A DNA stretch of 64,000 nucleotides, from NCBI GenBank assembly GCA_963754955.1, contig CAVWHY010000012.1, positions 682,001-746,000 of the forward strand, given 5' to 3'. The notes under the pieces are model-generated. The model was not told the origin of the DNA and searched no databases. It saw only the letters and a program-made list of their open reading frames with translations. Position numbers and translations under genes: made by a program. This document shows, in pieces, positions 45,401-54,136 of this stretch. This DNA comes from CAVQJU01 sp963754955. GTDB lineage: Bacteria; Acidobacteriota; Vicinamibacteria; Vicinamibacterales; CAVVIG01. Each line of letters begins with the position of its first letter. Within the stretch, counting starts at the first letter, position 1.

Positions 45401-46489
45401 TTGCCTGCCGATACCGCTGTCATCCGTCCTTCGGCTTCGACCGACGTCGAGGCCATTCTCGGCGCCGATGCGCCCCTACTCCTCGGGCACGAGTGCAAGA
45501 CGATTCCGAGATCGACGCTGCACCTCCCTGGCCCCGACCACGTCGAGCAGATCTGGCTGGCGTCCGACCGGCCGATCCGCGTGCTCACGAGCCTGCAGAG
45601 CCTGCTCGACCACGGGCGCCTCGGCGGCACGGGCTACGTTTCGATCCTCCCCGTGGATCAGGGCGTCGAGCACTCCGCGGGCGCGTCGTTCGCGCCGAAC
45701 CCCGCGTACTTCGACCCCGAGAACATCGTCAAGCTGGCGCTCGAAGGCGGCTGCAACGGCGTGGCCTCGACGCTCGGCGTACTCGGCAGCGTGGCCCGGA
45801 AGTACGCGCACCGGATCCCCTTCCTGCTGAAGCTCAATCACAACGAGTTTCTCTCGTACCCGAACAGCTTCGACCAGATCAAGTTCGCGAGCGTCAGACA
45901 GGCGTTCGACATGGGCGCGATGGGTGTCGGCGCGACCATCTACTTCGGCTCGGAGGAGTCGAAGCGGCAAATCCAGGAAGTCACCGAGATGTTCCAGCAC
46001 GCGCACGAGCTCGGCATGTTCACCGTGCTCTGGTGCTATCTCCGGAACGCCGCCTTCAAGACGAAAGATACCGATTACCACGTGGCGGCGGATCTCACCG
46101 GCCAGGCCAACCACCTCGGCGTGACGATCGGCGCCGATATCATCAAACAGAAGCTGCCCGAGACAAACGGCGGGTACACGGCGGTCAACTTCGGCAAGAC
46201 GCACAAGAAGGTCTATTCGGATCTCACCACGGACCATCCGATCGATCTGACCCGCTATCAAGTCGCCAACTGCTACATGGGGCGCGCGGGCCTGATCAAC
46301 TCGGGCGGCGCATCATCGGGAGAGGGCGACCTCAAGGAAGCGGTCAAGACCGCGGTGATCAACAAGCGCGCCGGCGGGATGGGGCTGATTTCCGGCCGCA
46401 AGGCCTTCCAGCGCCCGTTCAAGGACGGCGTCGGCCTCCTGAATGCCATTCAGGACGTCTATTTGAGCCGCTCGATCACGATCGCCTGA
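45401..46489 (+). CDS. fbaB: Class I fructose-bisphosphate aldolase, FbaB (DhnA) type
   Basis: Schiff-base aldolase of glycolysis/gluconeogenesis, 362 aa from TTG 45401. The family is clear from ILPVDQGVEHS near residue 82, YFDPENIVKLALEGG, STLGVLG, LKLNHNEFLSYPN near 145, and the C-terminal INSGGASSGEGDLKEA and GGMGLISGRKAFQRP, which form the phosphate and Schiff-base site. No frameshift. The 3' end overlaps the convergent thiI by 14 bases. Confidence 0.93.
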   Translation: MPADTAVIRPSASTDVEAILGADAPLLLGHECKTIPRSTLHLPGPDHVEQIWLASDRPIRVLTSLQSLLDHGRLGGTGYVSILPVDQGVEHSAGASFAPNPAYFDPENIVKLALEGGCNGVASTLGVLGSVARKYAHRIPFLLKLNHNEFLSYPNSFDQIKFASVRQAFDMGAMGVGATIYFGSEESKRQIQEVTEMFQHAHELGMFTVLWCYLRNAAFKTKDTDYHVAADLTGQANHLGVTIGADIIKQKLPETNGGYTAVNFGKTHKKVYSDLTTDHPIDLTRYQVANCYMGRAGLINSGGASSGEGDLKEAVKTAVINKRAGGMGLISGRKAFQRPFKDGVGLLNAIQDVYLSRSITIA

Positions 46490-47636
46490 AGTCTTCGACT
46501 TCTGCTGCCGACACGGCTGCATCGACCAGCTCGTCGATCGGCAGCGCCCGTTCCGCTTCTTCGATCTGAACGGGTGTCACCTTCGTCGCCGGATGCGCCG
46601 GGGTGAACAGCTGGCAGCAGTCCTGATCCGGGATGATCGAGATCGGAAACGTGCCGAGCTTCTGGGCCTGTTCCACGATCTCGTCCTTGTCCATGCCGAC
46701 CAGCGGTCTCAGGATCTCCATCGTCGTCGCGGCGCCGATGGTGGTGAGGTTCTCGAGCGTCTGAGAGGCGACCTGCCCGATGACTTCTCCCGTCACGAGC
46801 GCGCGGGCGCGCCAGCGGCGGGCCAGGCGCTCAGCGATCCGCATCATGAGCCGGCGATACATCACCACGCGCAGTTCCGGCCTGACGGCGAGCAGCACCT
46901 GCTGCTGCACCTCACCGAATGGCACCAGCAACAGGCGGGACCGCAGCTGATACCGGGTCAGGAGCGTCGCGATCTCGCGCACTTTCTCCTGGGACGCGCG
47001 CGAGAGAATCGGGTAGCTGTGAAAGTGAATCAGCAGGACCGAGCAGCCGCGGCGCATCAATCGATATGCCGCGACGGGCGAGTCGATGCCGCCCGACAGG
47101 AGGCATGCGACCCGTCCACCGGTCCCTGTCGGCAGGCCGCCGGCGCCCGGGTCCTTGCCGAAAAAGTAGAACGCCCCGTCCGGCAGCATGTCGACGTGCA
47201 CGGTCAACGCCGCATGATCCAGGTCGACGCGCCAGCCTTTCGCCTGCCTGATGCGGCCGCCGACCTCCCGCTCGATCTGGGGCGACGTCAACGGAAAGCG
47301 CTTGTCGGTGCGCCGGGCCGTCACGCGGAACGATTCTGCGGGACGATCGCCAAGGGCGACGAGAATCGCCGCGGCCAGTTCGTCTAGGTCGTGGGACCCG
47401 CGCGCGGCCGGTGAAAAATACGCGATGCCGAACACCTTTCCCAGCCGTTCGCGCACCTCGGGCCAATCGGCCCCGGCACCCAGCTCGATCTCGATTCGCC
47501 CCATGACCTGGCGGATTGCGGCAATGTGCTGCCCCGTCAGCGCGTGCTGCAGGTTGCGCACGAGCATCCGGATAAACCACGAGCGATTCTTCCCTTTGAG
47601 CGCAAGTTCCTTGTAGTGGACGACGATGGACTGCAT
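46476..47636 (-). CDS. thiI: tRNA 4-thiouridine sulfurtransferase ThiI
   Basis: ATP-dependent sulfurtransferase making 4-thiouridine at tRNA position 8, 386 aa. A THUMP RNA-binding domain (about 60-165) is followed by the PP-loop CLLSGGIDSPVAAYRL near residue 183; PDQDCCQLFTP near 345 has the conserved Cys. The C-terminal rhodanese domain of E. coli ThiI is absent, as in many bacteria. It lies 31 bases after hpnE on the same strand. Confidence 0.93.
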   Translation of the reverse strand: MQSIVVHYKELALKGKNRSWFIRMLVRNLQHALTGQHIAAIRQVMGRIEIELGAGADWPEVRERLGKVFGIAYFSPAARGSHDLDELAAAILVALGDRPAESFRVTARRTDKRFPLTSPQIEREVGGRIRQAKGWRVDLDHAALTVHVDMLPDGAFYFFGKDPGAGGLPTGTGGRVACLLSGGIDSPVAAYRLMRRGCSVLLIHFHSYPILSRASQEKVREIATLLTRYQLRSRLLLVPFGEVQQQVLLAVRPELRVVMYRRLMMRIAERLARRWRARALVTGEVIGQVASQTLENLTTIGAATTMEILRPLVGMDKDEIVEQAQKLGTFPISIIPDQDCCQLFTPAHPATKVTPVQIEEAERALPIDELVDAAVSAAEVEDFRRS

Positions 47637-47667
47637 TCAGTAACCGTGGGATAAGGCCGTTAAGGCG

Positions 47668-49014
47668 TCAACGGGCCCAGGCGACGTCAGCCGCCCGATG
47701 GCCCGCGCGTACAGCGCTCTCGATGGTAGCGGGGAGACCTGTGTCGATCCAGTCGCCGGCCAGATAGAGGCCCGGAACAGGCGTCTGCACCGGCGGACGC
47801 GCCGGCTGCCCCGGCGCGAGGGAGAACGTCCCGCGCGGCTCACGAACGACGGTGCCGCGGACGAGCCTGGCGTCGCGAACGGCCGGCAGCGCCTCGAGGA
47901 GCTCGCGATGGGCGGTCGCGATCAATTCCGGATTCGTCAGCGCGACAAGCGGCGACGCCCCGCTCGACACCAGCGCCAGGCGCGACGCGTCGCCGCCGAA
48001 CACCGCGCGCGTGTCGAACACCCATTGCATCGCGCGTCCTGGCAGGCCGACGAACGGCTCGTCGAGCACCGGCCGATCGAACCACAAGTTCACGGTGACG
48101 ATGGGGGACGATGCCATCCGGCCTGCCGCGAGCAGCGTGGGGTCGAGAGCCGCCGGCGCCGGATTGATTAAGTCGCGGAGCGCAAACCATGGGACGGCGG
48201 CAATGACTGCCTGAGGGTTCCACAATTCGCCGGATGCTTCGACCTGCAGCGTCCCACCGATTGTCAGGCGCGCTGTCGCGCCCGTTTGCACGGTGCCACC
48301 CCGCCGCTCGATGAAGTCGCGCGCCGGTTCCGCGTACATGAGGTGCAGGGGTTTTGCGGGCAGGAGAATGGCTGCCAGCCGCGGATCCGATCCGAACATC
48401 TCGGCCAGCACGCGCGCGAATGGCGGCGCCGCCGCCTGCCCGGGCGCCTGATTCAGCGCGGCCAGCGCCAGCGGCTCCCACAGCATTTCCCGCAGCCGCG
48501 CGGTCTGGCCGTTGCGAATCAGCCACGCGTCGACTGTTTCGCCGGGGGACGCCGCGATCTCGCGCGCACCCGGCAGGCGCTCGCGCCGGGCGCGCCGCAG
48601 CGGACCCGCCATCCGCAGCACCGCGAGCCGATCGCGCCAGTCGAGTGCGTCCCACTCGAACACGCCGGCCACCAGGTGCAACGGCGCCGGCAACGTGGGG
48701 CACACCAGCCTCGTCTTCACCCCCGCGCGATCGATCATCGTCACGCTCAGCTGCTGCGCGCTCCGGAGGTTGCCGAGTGCGCCGATCTCACCCAGAAAGG
48801 CCAGCGTCTCGGTGTAGCAGCCCATGAGCACGTGCTGACCGTTGTCGACCATCTCGCCTGTTTCGCGATCGGCGAACGAGGTCGCCCGCCCGCCCAGCCG
48901 CGACCGCGCTTCGAGAACCAGGACGCGCGCGCCCTTACCGGCCAGACGGACCGCTGCGCTCAACCCGGCGAAGCCGGCACCGATCACGATGACGTCGTAG
49001 CGAGGAGATGCCAT
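47668..49014 (-). CDS. hpnE: Hydroxysqualene dehydroxylase HpnE
   Basis: FAD enzyme that converts hydroxysqualene to squalene, 448 aa. The dinucleotide motif VIVIGAGFAGLSAAVRLA (residues 8-25) and RLGGRATSF are of the amine-oxidase/phytoene-desaturase superfamily; DNGQHVLMGCY near 57 and the C-terminal GLYLAGDWIDTGLPATIESAV are typical of HpnE. Directly follows hpnC and hpnD, which make its substrate. Confidence 0.92.
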   Translation of the reverse strand: MASPRYDVIVIGAGFAGLSAAVRLAGKGARVLVLEARSRLGGRATSFADRETGEMVDNGQHVLMGCYTETLAFLGEIGALGNLRSAQQLSVTMIDRAGVKTRLVCPTLPAPLHLVAGVFEWDALDWRDRLAVLRMAGPLRRARRERLPGAREIAASPGETVDAWLIRNGQTARLREMLWEPLALAALNQAPGQAAAPPFARVLAEMFGSDPRLAAILLPAKPLHLMYAEPARDFIERRGGTVQTGATARLTIGGTLQVEASGELWNPQAVIAAVPWFALRDLINPAPAALDPTLLAAGRMASSPIVTVNLWFDRPVLDEPFVGLPGRAMQWVFDTRAVFGGDASRLALVSSGASPLVALTNPELIATAHRELLEALPAVRDARLVRGTVVREPRGTFSLAPGQPARPPVQTPVPGLYLAGDWIDTGLPATIESAVRAGHRAADVAWAR

Positions 49015-49027
49015 GGTTGGGAAATGA

Positions 49028-49882
49028 CTAAGTCAGCGGATGAACGAACGATTGGATGAGTTGCCGGACGGCGATGAACGCCTGCATCGGGCGCTGAACC
49101 CGGACCCGCCCCCTGAACACGTCGTACCCGTTCCGCTCGATGCGGCGCAGGGTCTCGAAGTACACGGCCCCCATGATCTCGGCCGCCACCAGCCTTCGGC
49201 GATCTTCGTCGGGCCGCGCCAGGATGGCGCGCTGGTAGAAATCGCGCGCCCGTGCGCACTCGAACGCCAACAGCCGGCGGACCGGCTCGGTCACGACGCC
49301 CTTAGCCAGATCCTCTACGCCACAACCGTGAGCGGCGAGATCCTCGAGCGGCAGATACACGCGGCCTCGGGCGAGGTCGTCGGGGATGTCGCGCAGGATG
49401 TTCGTGAGCTGGAGGGCGACGCCGAGATTGACGGCATATTCGCGAGACCGGTCGTTCCGGCACCGGAAAATTTTGATGCAGATGAGGCCCACCGCCGACG
49501 CGACGCGGCGGCAGTATTCGTAGAGGTCGGTGAACGTCTCATAGCGGGCTGTATCGAGGTCCATCGCGACGCCGTCGATCACGTCATCGAACGCCTGACG
49601 TGGTAAGTCGAACGTCGTGATCAGGGGCTGCAGGTGCTGACCCTGCGGCGTGGACGGCGCGAATCCGTCGAACGCGCGGGCGAGCTCGGCGCGCCAGAAC
49701 GCCACGGCCTCGCGGCGCGCGGCATCGTTCGCGGCGGGCTTTCCGGCTCCGCCGCCTGCGTCGTCTTCTTCGTCTACGGCATCGTCCACGGCCCTGCAGA
49801 AATCCCACACGGCGACAATCGCCTCTCGCTGGTCAGCCGGGAGGACGAGGAACGAGTAGTAGAAGCTGGTTTTGCGTGCCAT
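49028..49882 (-). CDS. hpnD: Presqualene diphosphate synthase HpnD
   Basis: Prenyl synthase joining two farnesyl diphosphates, 284 aa from ATG 49882. FYYSFLVLPADQREAI at the start and DFCRAVDDAVDE near residue 28 give the first Asp motif; QLTNILRDIPDDLARGRVYLP near 165 gives the second. The ATG overlaps the hpnC stop (TAATG). Its last residues, QSFVHPLT, end in a stretch that vaguely resembles the repeat at 50802. Confidence 0.93.
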   Translation of the reverse strand: MARKTSFYYSFLVLPADQREAIVAVWDFCRAVDDAVDEEDDAGGGAGKPAANDAARREAVAFWRAELARAFDGFAPSTPQGQHLQPLITTFDLPRQAFDDVIDGVAMDLDTARYETFTDLYEYCRRVASAVGLICIKIFRCRNDRSREYAVNLGVALQLTNILRDIPDDLARGRVYLPLEDLAAHGCGVEDLAKGVVTEPVRRLLAFECARARDFYQRAILARPDEDRRRLVAAEIMGAVYFETLRRIERNGYDVFRGRVRVQRPMQAFIAVRQLIQSFVHPLT

Positions 49883-50793
49883 TACAGCCGCGCCGGGGTC
49901 CAACGCGATGCGCGCCAGAGCAGCACCGGCACATCGGCGGCGCCCAGGGCGGGCCGGTGCTCGAACAGCGACAGCCGGCCCTGTTCGACGCGTTCGAGGA
50001 TCCGCATGCCCCCCAGCCAGGTGAACCGCAATTCCGCGCGCAGACGGCCGCGGACGCCGTCGCAGACCAGTCGACCCTCGCGGAACAGATCGCGCGTCAC
50101 CGCGGCGCAGCGTTCGAGCGCCCGTGCCCAGGCGTCGCCGATCACGCCGCCGTCGAGATCGGCTTCGTCCGCGCCGGTTTCGGTGCAGACCTCGCGCGGA
50201 ATGTACAGGCGCCCGGCGCGCCAGTCGCGCCCGAAGTCCTGCCAGAAGTTCGTCAGCTGGAGGGCCGTGCACAACGCGTCCGACGATCGGTCGAGCGCCT
50301 GATCGCGATAGCCGCCGATGCAGAGCACGAGGCGTCCCACCGGGTTGGCCGATCGACGGCAGTAGTCGAGGACGTCCGCCCACGAGGCGTACCGATTCGT
50401 CATGGTATCCTGACCGAACGCGCTGAGGAGATCGTCGAACAGCTGCAGCGGGAGATCGAGCGTGCGGATCGAGTGTGCGATGGCGGTGAGAATCAGATCG
50501 CCCCGATCATCGACCTGTCGGGCGCCCGATCTGGTGACAGGCGCCCCGCCGGACGCTGCCGCGACCGCGAGATGGAGACGGTTCTGCCACGCGGACAGAT
50601 CGCGCCGGCGTTCTTCCGGCGGCGCCTCGCCTTCATCCGCGATGTCGTCGGCTACGCGCGCGAACGCGTACAGCGCCGCAACGTGCGGCCGCATCGGCCG
50701 TGGAAGCAGCCAGGATGCGACGGGGAAGTTTTCGTAGTGCGATCGCGCCAGCGCTTCACACTCCGCGTACGCTCGTGATAGCACGGGAAGCAT
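49882..50793 (-). CDS. hpnC: Hydroxysqualene synthase HpnC
   Basis: Squalene/phytoene synthase-like enzyme converting presqualene diphosphate to hydroxysqualene, 303 aa from ATG 50793. HYENFPVASWLLPR near residue 20, ARVADDIADE near 44 and QLTNFWQDFGRDW near 180 are the expected motifs. A longer start at ATG 50808 is possible but lies in the 8-bp repeat array. No squalene-hopene cyclase gene is in the window, so the product may be squalene or feed cyclases elsewhere. Confidence 0.92.
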   Translation of the reverse strand: MLPVLSRAYAECEALARSHYENFPVASWLLPRPMRPHVAALYAFARVADDIADEGEAPPEERRRDLSAWQNRLHLAVAAASGGAPVTRSGARQVDDRGDLILTAIAHSIRTLDLPLQLFDDLLSAFGQDTMTNRYASWADVLDYCRRSANPVGRLVLCIGGYRDQALDRSSDALCTALQLTNFWQDFGRDWRAGRLYIPREVCTETGADEADLDGGVIGDAWARALERCAAVTRDLFREGRLVCDGVRGRLRAELRFTWLGGMRILERVEQGRLSLFEHRPALGAADVPVLLWRASRWTPARL

Positions 50794-50801
50794 TGTACAT
50801 T

Positions 50802-50885
50802 TGGTCATCTGGTCATCTGGTCATTTGGTCATTTCTGATCAATGAACGAATGAATGACCAGATGACGAAATGACCAAATGACCAG
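50802..50885. repeat. Inverted array of eight 8-bp units
   Basis: Four tandem TGGTCATY octamers (50802-50833) face four tandem ATGACSAR octamers (50854-50885) across a 20-base centre that contains TGATCA. Each arm is 32 bp with an exact 8-bp period, so it can form a long hairpin. It is markedly AT-richer than its surroundings and lies 9 bases upstream of hpnC and 16 upstream of the divergent gene. Confidence 0.9.
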
Positions 50886-50900
50886 ATTCACGATCGCACT

Positions 50901-51407
50901 ATGAGAGACGCGGTCGCCGCCGTGCTGGCCGTCGCGCTGCTCGTCGTGGCGGCGAGCCTCGGTACGACGCTCCACTTGTTTCGCAAGCGGCGGCGCAGCG
51001 CTTTGGAGAGCGAACGCACGCTCGGCCGCGCCGTCGTCGCCGAAATCCCCGCGCAGGATGACCTGCTGCTGTTCACCGAGGACGCCGCGCAGTTTCATTA
51101 TGGGTCCCGCTCCATCGACAAGGACCGCATCGTCGCGGCGCGCATCCTCATCAACGGCGCCGTGATCGCGGCGTGCACGTCCGCCAGGCGCGCGGCCGGC
51201 ACGGGCGCGCCGATGACGACGGAGGCGATCGATGATCGGCCCGAAGGCATCGCGCGCGATCGCTGGGACGTGGTGATCGACACGCTCGATGGCCTCGTGA
51301 TCGTCGAATGCGGGGCGATCAGGGAACGCGTGTCGCAGGAGCTGGCTCGCGCCGTCTTCGACGCGGTCAAGGAAGAGCTGAGGCGGCAGGATGCCGCTCT
51401 GGCTTAG
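50901..51407 (+). CDS. Membrane-anchored protein of unknown function
   Basis: 168 aa. One hydrophobic helix (residues 4-24) followed by a short basic stretch (RKRRR), so the rest is probably cytoplasmic or in-out anchored. The soluble part (about 35-160) mixes beta strands (DDLLLFTEDAAQFHYG, AARILINGAVIAA, VVIDTLDGLVIVECG) and ends in a long helix (ELARAVFDAVKEELR). I do not recognise a family. Convergent with the adenosyltransferase gene 12 bases away. Confidence 0.6.
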   Translation: MRDAVAAVLAVALLVVAASLGTTLHLFRKRRRSALESERTLGRAVVAEIPAQDDLLLFTEDAAQFHYGSRSIDKDRIVAARILINGAVIAACTSARRAAGTGAPMTTEAIDDRPEGIARDRWDVVIDTLDGLVIVECGAIRERVSQELARAVFDAVKEELRRQDAALA

Positions 51408-51419
51408 CCAATGGGCGCG

Positions 51420-51956
51420 CTACCACTCCGTCTCGGCGGCGCCGGCGCGATGATTCACCGCGCGGGCCATCACGAACAGCAGGTCGGAAAGGCGATTGAC
51501 GTATCGGACCAGCACGCCGTCGACGGCCGGCTGGAGCGCCACCATGCGGCGTTCGGCCCGGCGGCACACCGCCCGCGCCACGTGCAGCGCCGCGCCCGTG
51601 GGGCTGCCGCCAGCCAGGATGAACCGGCGCAGCGGCGGCAGCTCCGCCTCGTACCGGTCTATCAGCTGCTCCAGGCGCGTCACGTCGTCGTCTCCGATTG
51701 CGGCCTTCGTCACGCGGGCAGCGATTTTTTCGCCCGGGTCCGCGAGCCGCGCGCCGAGCGCGAACAGATCCTTCTGGAGGTGCACGAGCTCGGCATCGAT
51801 GTCGTCGTCGGCGCACGACGCGCGGGCGAGGCCCAGGCAGGCGTTCACTTCGTCGACTTCGCCGTACGCATCGACTCGCGGCTCGCTCTTCCTGACGCGC
51901 GTGCCGTCGAAGAACGATGTGTCGCCGGCGTCACCGGTGCGCGTGTAGATCTTCAC
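51420..51956 (-). CDS. pduO: ATP:cob(I)alamin adenosyltransferase, PduO type
   Basis: Corrinoid adenosyltransferase making adenosylcobalamin, 178 aa from GTG 51956. The N-terminal KIYTRTGDAGDTSFFDGTRV is the ATP-binding signature; DAYGEVDEVNACLG near 28, the Arg-containing AVCRRAERRM near 130 and VRYVNRLSDLLFVMAR near 150 complete the five-helix bundle. Minus-strand TATAAT (51974-51969) lies 13 bases before the start, giving a leader of about 6 bases. Confidence 0.92.
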   Translation of the reverse strand: MKIYTRTGDAGDTSFFDGTRVRKSEPRVDAYGEVDEVNACLGLARASCADDDIDAELVHLQKDLFALGARLADPGEKIAARVTKAAIGDDDVTRLEQLIDRYEAELPPLRRFILAGGSPTGAALHVARAVCRRAERRMVALQPAVDGVLVRYVNRLSDLLFVMARAVNHRAGAAETEW

Positions 51957-51968
51957 GGTTCGGGACTG

Positions 51969-51974
51969 ATTATA
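51969..51974 (-). promoter_or_regulatory. -10 TATAAT of the cobalamin adenosyltransferase gene
   Basis: TATAAT on the minus strand predicts transcription from about 51962, 6 bases before GTG 51956. The box is 5 bases from the divergent mutY start codon, leaving no room for a separate mutY promoter between the genes. Confidence 0.5.
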
Positions 51975-51978
51975 CGAG

Positions 51979-52722
51979 ATGCATAAATCTCCACAGGCGA
52001 ACAAGTCTCCACGCGCCGCGCTTGCACGCGCGGCGAAGCGACGCCAACGGGAGACACCCGCCGTGCCGGCGCCGCCCGATCGGCGCCGGTTCAGGCAGCG
52101 CCTGCTGACGTGGTACCGGCGCCACGGCCGCGACCTGCCGTGGCGCAAGACTGCCGACCCGTACCACATCCTGGTGTCCGAGATCATGCTGCAGCAGACG
52201 CAGGTCGATCGCGTGCTGCCGAAGTACGCCGAGTGGCTGGACAAGTACCCGTCGTTTGACGTCCTCGCAACTGCTCCCGAGCGCGAGGTGACCGCCACCT
52301 GGTATCCCCTCGGGTACAACATCAGGCCCAAACGCCTGCAGAGCATCGCGCGCGAGGCCGTGGAAAAGTACGGCGGCCGGCTGCCCGCTGACGAGGAAAC
52401 GCTGCTGTCGTTCAAGGGTATCGGGGCGTACACCGCCGGGGCGATCCGAAGCTTCGCGTTCGGCGAACGCGCGGCCATTCTCGACACCAACGTCGCGCGG
52501 GTGTTGTATCGCGTGTTCGTGGGCGCCGGCGATCCCAAGAGCCACGCCATGAAACGGCACCTGTGGGCCGTCTCCGCCGCGCTCGTGCCCGTCCGTCACG
52601 TGTTCGACTTCAACCAGGCGCTGATGGATTTCGGCGCGATGATCTGCGTGGCCAGAAAACCGAAGTGCCTCGTCTGCCCGATGGCCAAGAACTGCCGGGC
52701 GTTTCCGTTCGATCCCGCGTGA
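51979..52722 (+). CDS. mutY: A/G-specific adenine glycosylase MutY, C-terminal domain absent
   Basis: Base-excision glycosylase that removes A opposite 8-oxoG, 247 aa. A basic leader of about 35 residues is followed by PWRKTADPYHILVSEIMLQQTQVDRV (catalytic Glu in SEIMLQQT), FKGIGAYTAGAI (HhH) and ILDTNVARV with the catalytic Asp. The [4Fe-4S] cluster has perfect spacing (C-X6-C-X2-C-X5-C at about 223-240). E. coli MutY has a further NUDIX-like 8-oxoG recognition domain; here the protein stops after the cluster, and a NUDIX gene overlaps its end. Confidence 0.9.
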   Translation: MHKSPQANKSPRAALARAAKRRQRETPAVPAPPDRRRFRQRLLTWYRRHGRDLPWRKTADPYHILVSEIMLQQTQVDRVLPKYAEWLDKYPSFDVLATAPEREVTATWYPLGYNIRPKRLQSIAREAVEKYGGRLPADEETLLSFKGIGAYTAGAIRSFAFGERAAILDTNVARVLYRVFVGAGDPKSHAMKRHLWAVSAALVPVRHVFDFNQALMDFGAMICVARKPKCLVCPMAKNCRAFPFDPA

Positions 52723-53111
52723 CCAGCATCGTGGTGACGGCGGCCGTGATCGAAGACGATCGCCGGGTGCTCGTGACGCGCCGGCTGGCGGGCACGCATC
52801 TGGAAGGCTACTGGGAATTTCCCGGCGGCAAGTGCGAACCTGACGAAACGCACGCGGCGTGCCTCGCACGCGAGCTTCGCGAGGAACTGGGCGTGGCCGC
52901 GGAGATTGGCGAGGAAATCCTGGCTGTGACCCACGCGTATCCCGATCGCGCCATCGAACTGCACTTCATCCGCTGCCGCTTGATGGGCACGCCTATCCCG
53001 CAGCTGGGCCAGCAGATGCAGTGGGTTCCGGTGGAGTCACTTGCGACGCTGCGGCTTCCGCCAGCCGACACCGAGCTGGTCGAGCTGCTGACGAGGCAGG
53101 AAAGCCCGTAG
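52719..53111 (+). CDS. mutT: MutT-like NUDIX pyrophosphohydrolase
   Basis: 130 aa from GTG 52719, overlapping mutY by 4 bases. VTAAVIEDDRRVLVTRRLAGTHLEGYWEFPGGK leads to the NUDIX box GGKCEPDETHAACLARELREELG near residues 37-59 with all catalytic Glu residues. WEFPGGK matches the 8-oxo-dGTPase MutT. With mutY it forms two arms of the GO system in one operon. The TAG stop (53109-53111) is the GTAG foot of a REP pair. Confidence 0.88.
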   Translation: MTSIVVTAAVIEDDRRVLVTRRLAGTHLEGYWEFPGGKCEPDETHAACLARELREELGVAAEIGEEILAVTHAYPDRAIELHFIRCRLMGTPIPQLGQQMQWVPVESLATLRLPPADTELVELLTRQESP

Positions 53112-53153
53112 CGTCCGGCTTTAGCCGGACGTCCGCCTGAAGGCGGACGCTAC
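53108..53153. repeat. REP/BIME-like element, family A, supplies both flanking stop codons
   Basis: 46 bp canonical form. Plus half: GTAG, CGTCCGGC, TTTA, GCCGGACG; minus half: GTAG, CGTCCGCC, TTCA, GGCGGACG; the halves share the central CG. TAG 53109-53111 ends mutT, and TAG 53152-53150 ends ygfZ on the other strand. Confidence 0.95.
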
Positions 53154-54136
53154 GACTGCACGAACGGCAACGCTGCGACGGTCGCGGCGGCGCCGTTCAC
53201 CGACAGCGCGGTGCCGGGTGCGATGAAATCGCGCTGGACGTAGGCGAGCGCGATCGGGCCGCCCAGCGCGGGCGATCGCACGCCGGACGTGACCTCGCCG
53301 GCGGCACGGTCGCCGCTCATCACCGACGCGCCTGCGGCCGGCACGGCGTCGCCGTCGATCTTCAGGCCGACGAGCTTCCGGGCCACGCGTCCGTGGCCGC
53401 GGTGCAGCACGCGGACGATGACTTCCTGGCCGACATAGCAGCCCTTCGTCATGCTGATCGCGCGCGACTCGATGCCGGCCTCGAGCGGAATCGTCTCCTC
53501 GTCCATGTCGCGATGAAACAGTGGCACGCCGGCCTCGACGCGCAGCACTTCGGAGTTTTCCTCGTCCACCTCCGGCACGCCGGCCGCAGACAGCCGATCC
53601 TTCAACCAGCCGGCCTGCTCGCGCTCGACGTACAAATCGAAACCGGGTTCGCCTGTATCGGTCACGCGCGTGACGATGGCGGCGCGTCCGGCGATCCGGG
53701 TTCTCAGATTGCCGTGTTCCGGCAGGTCCGCAAGGGGAACCGCCGCAGCATCGTCGAGCAACCCGTTCACCAGCTGGGCGGCGGAAGGACCGACGACCGC
53801 CACCTGCGCAAATTCATCAGTGACGTCGCCGAGCTGCACGTCCTCGGAGAAGATGAACTGGTCGAGCCGCGCCATCACCGTCGCACGCAAGTCGCCCGCG
53901 AGGCTCACCAGGATCAGGTCTCCGAGCTCGTACAGCCACAGATCCGCAATCATCCGCCCCTGCGCCGTCAGGTACGCGGTGTAACAGCCCGCACCCGGCT
54001 TCACGGCTTCGATGTCGTTCGTGAGCAGGCCCTGCAGGTACGACGCGCGATCGTTCCCTTTGACGACGAGGCGCCCCCGGCCGGATCGATCGACGAACGC
54101 GGCCGTGCGGCGTGCGGCCTGATATATTGACGCCAT
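53150..54136 (-). CDS. ygfZ: YgfZ/GcvT-like folate-binding protein
   Basis: Tetrahydrofolate-binding protein that assists Fe-S cluster enzymes, 328 aa. The diagnostic KGCYVGQEVI lies near residue 230; LQGLLTNDIEAV near 35 and FHRDMDEETIPLEAG near 205 are typical of YgfZ rather than of the glycine-cleavage T protein. The start ATG (54136-54134) overlaps the divergent hydrolase ATG (54135-54137) in CATG; a minus-strand TACAAT at 54153-54148, inside the hydrolase gene, would give a 5-base leader. Its stop is in the REP pair. Confidence 0.9.
   Translation of the reverse strand: MASIYQAARRTAAFVDRSGRGRLVVKGNDRASYLQGLLTNDIEAVKPGAGCYTAYLTAQGRMIADLWLYELGDLILVSLAGDLRATVMARLDQFIFSEDVQLGDVTDEFAQVAVVGPSAAQLVNGLLDDAAAVPLADLPEHGNLRTRIAGRAAIVTRVTDTGEPGFDLYVEREQAGWLKDRLSAAGVPEVDEENSEVLRVEAGVPLFHRDMDEETIPLEAGIESRAISMTKGCYVGQEVIVRVLHRGHGRVARKLVGLKIDGDAVPAAGASVMSGDRAAGEVTSGVRSPALGGPIALAYVQRDFIAPGTALSVNGAAATVAALPFVQS

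Noticed and set aside
49882..50808. Longer HpnC start at ATG 50808
   Set aside because: The extra residues are encoded by the edge of the octamer array; ATG 50793 gives the family-typical N-terminus.
50802..50885. CRISPR array or attachment site at the octamer repeats
   Set aside because: Units are 8 bp without spacers and inverted about a centre; no cas or integrase gene nearby.
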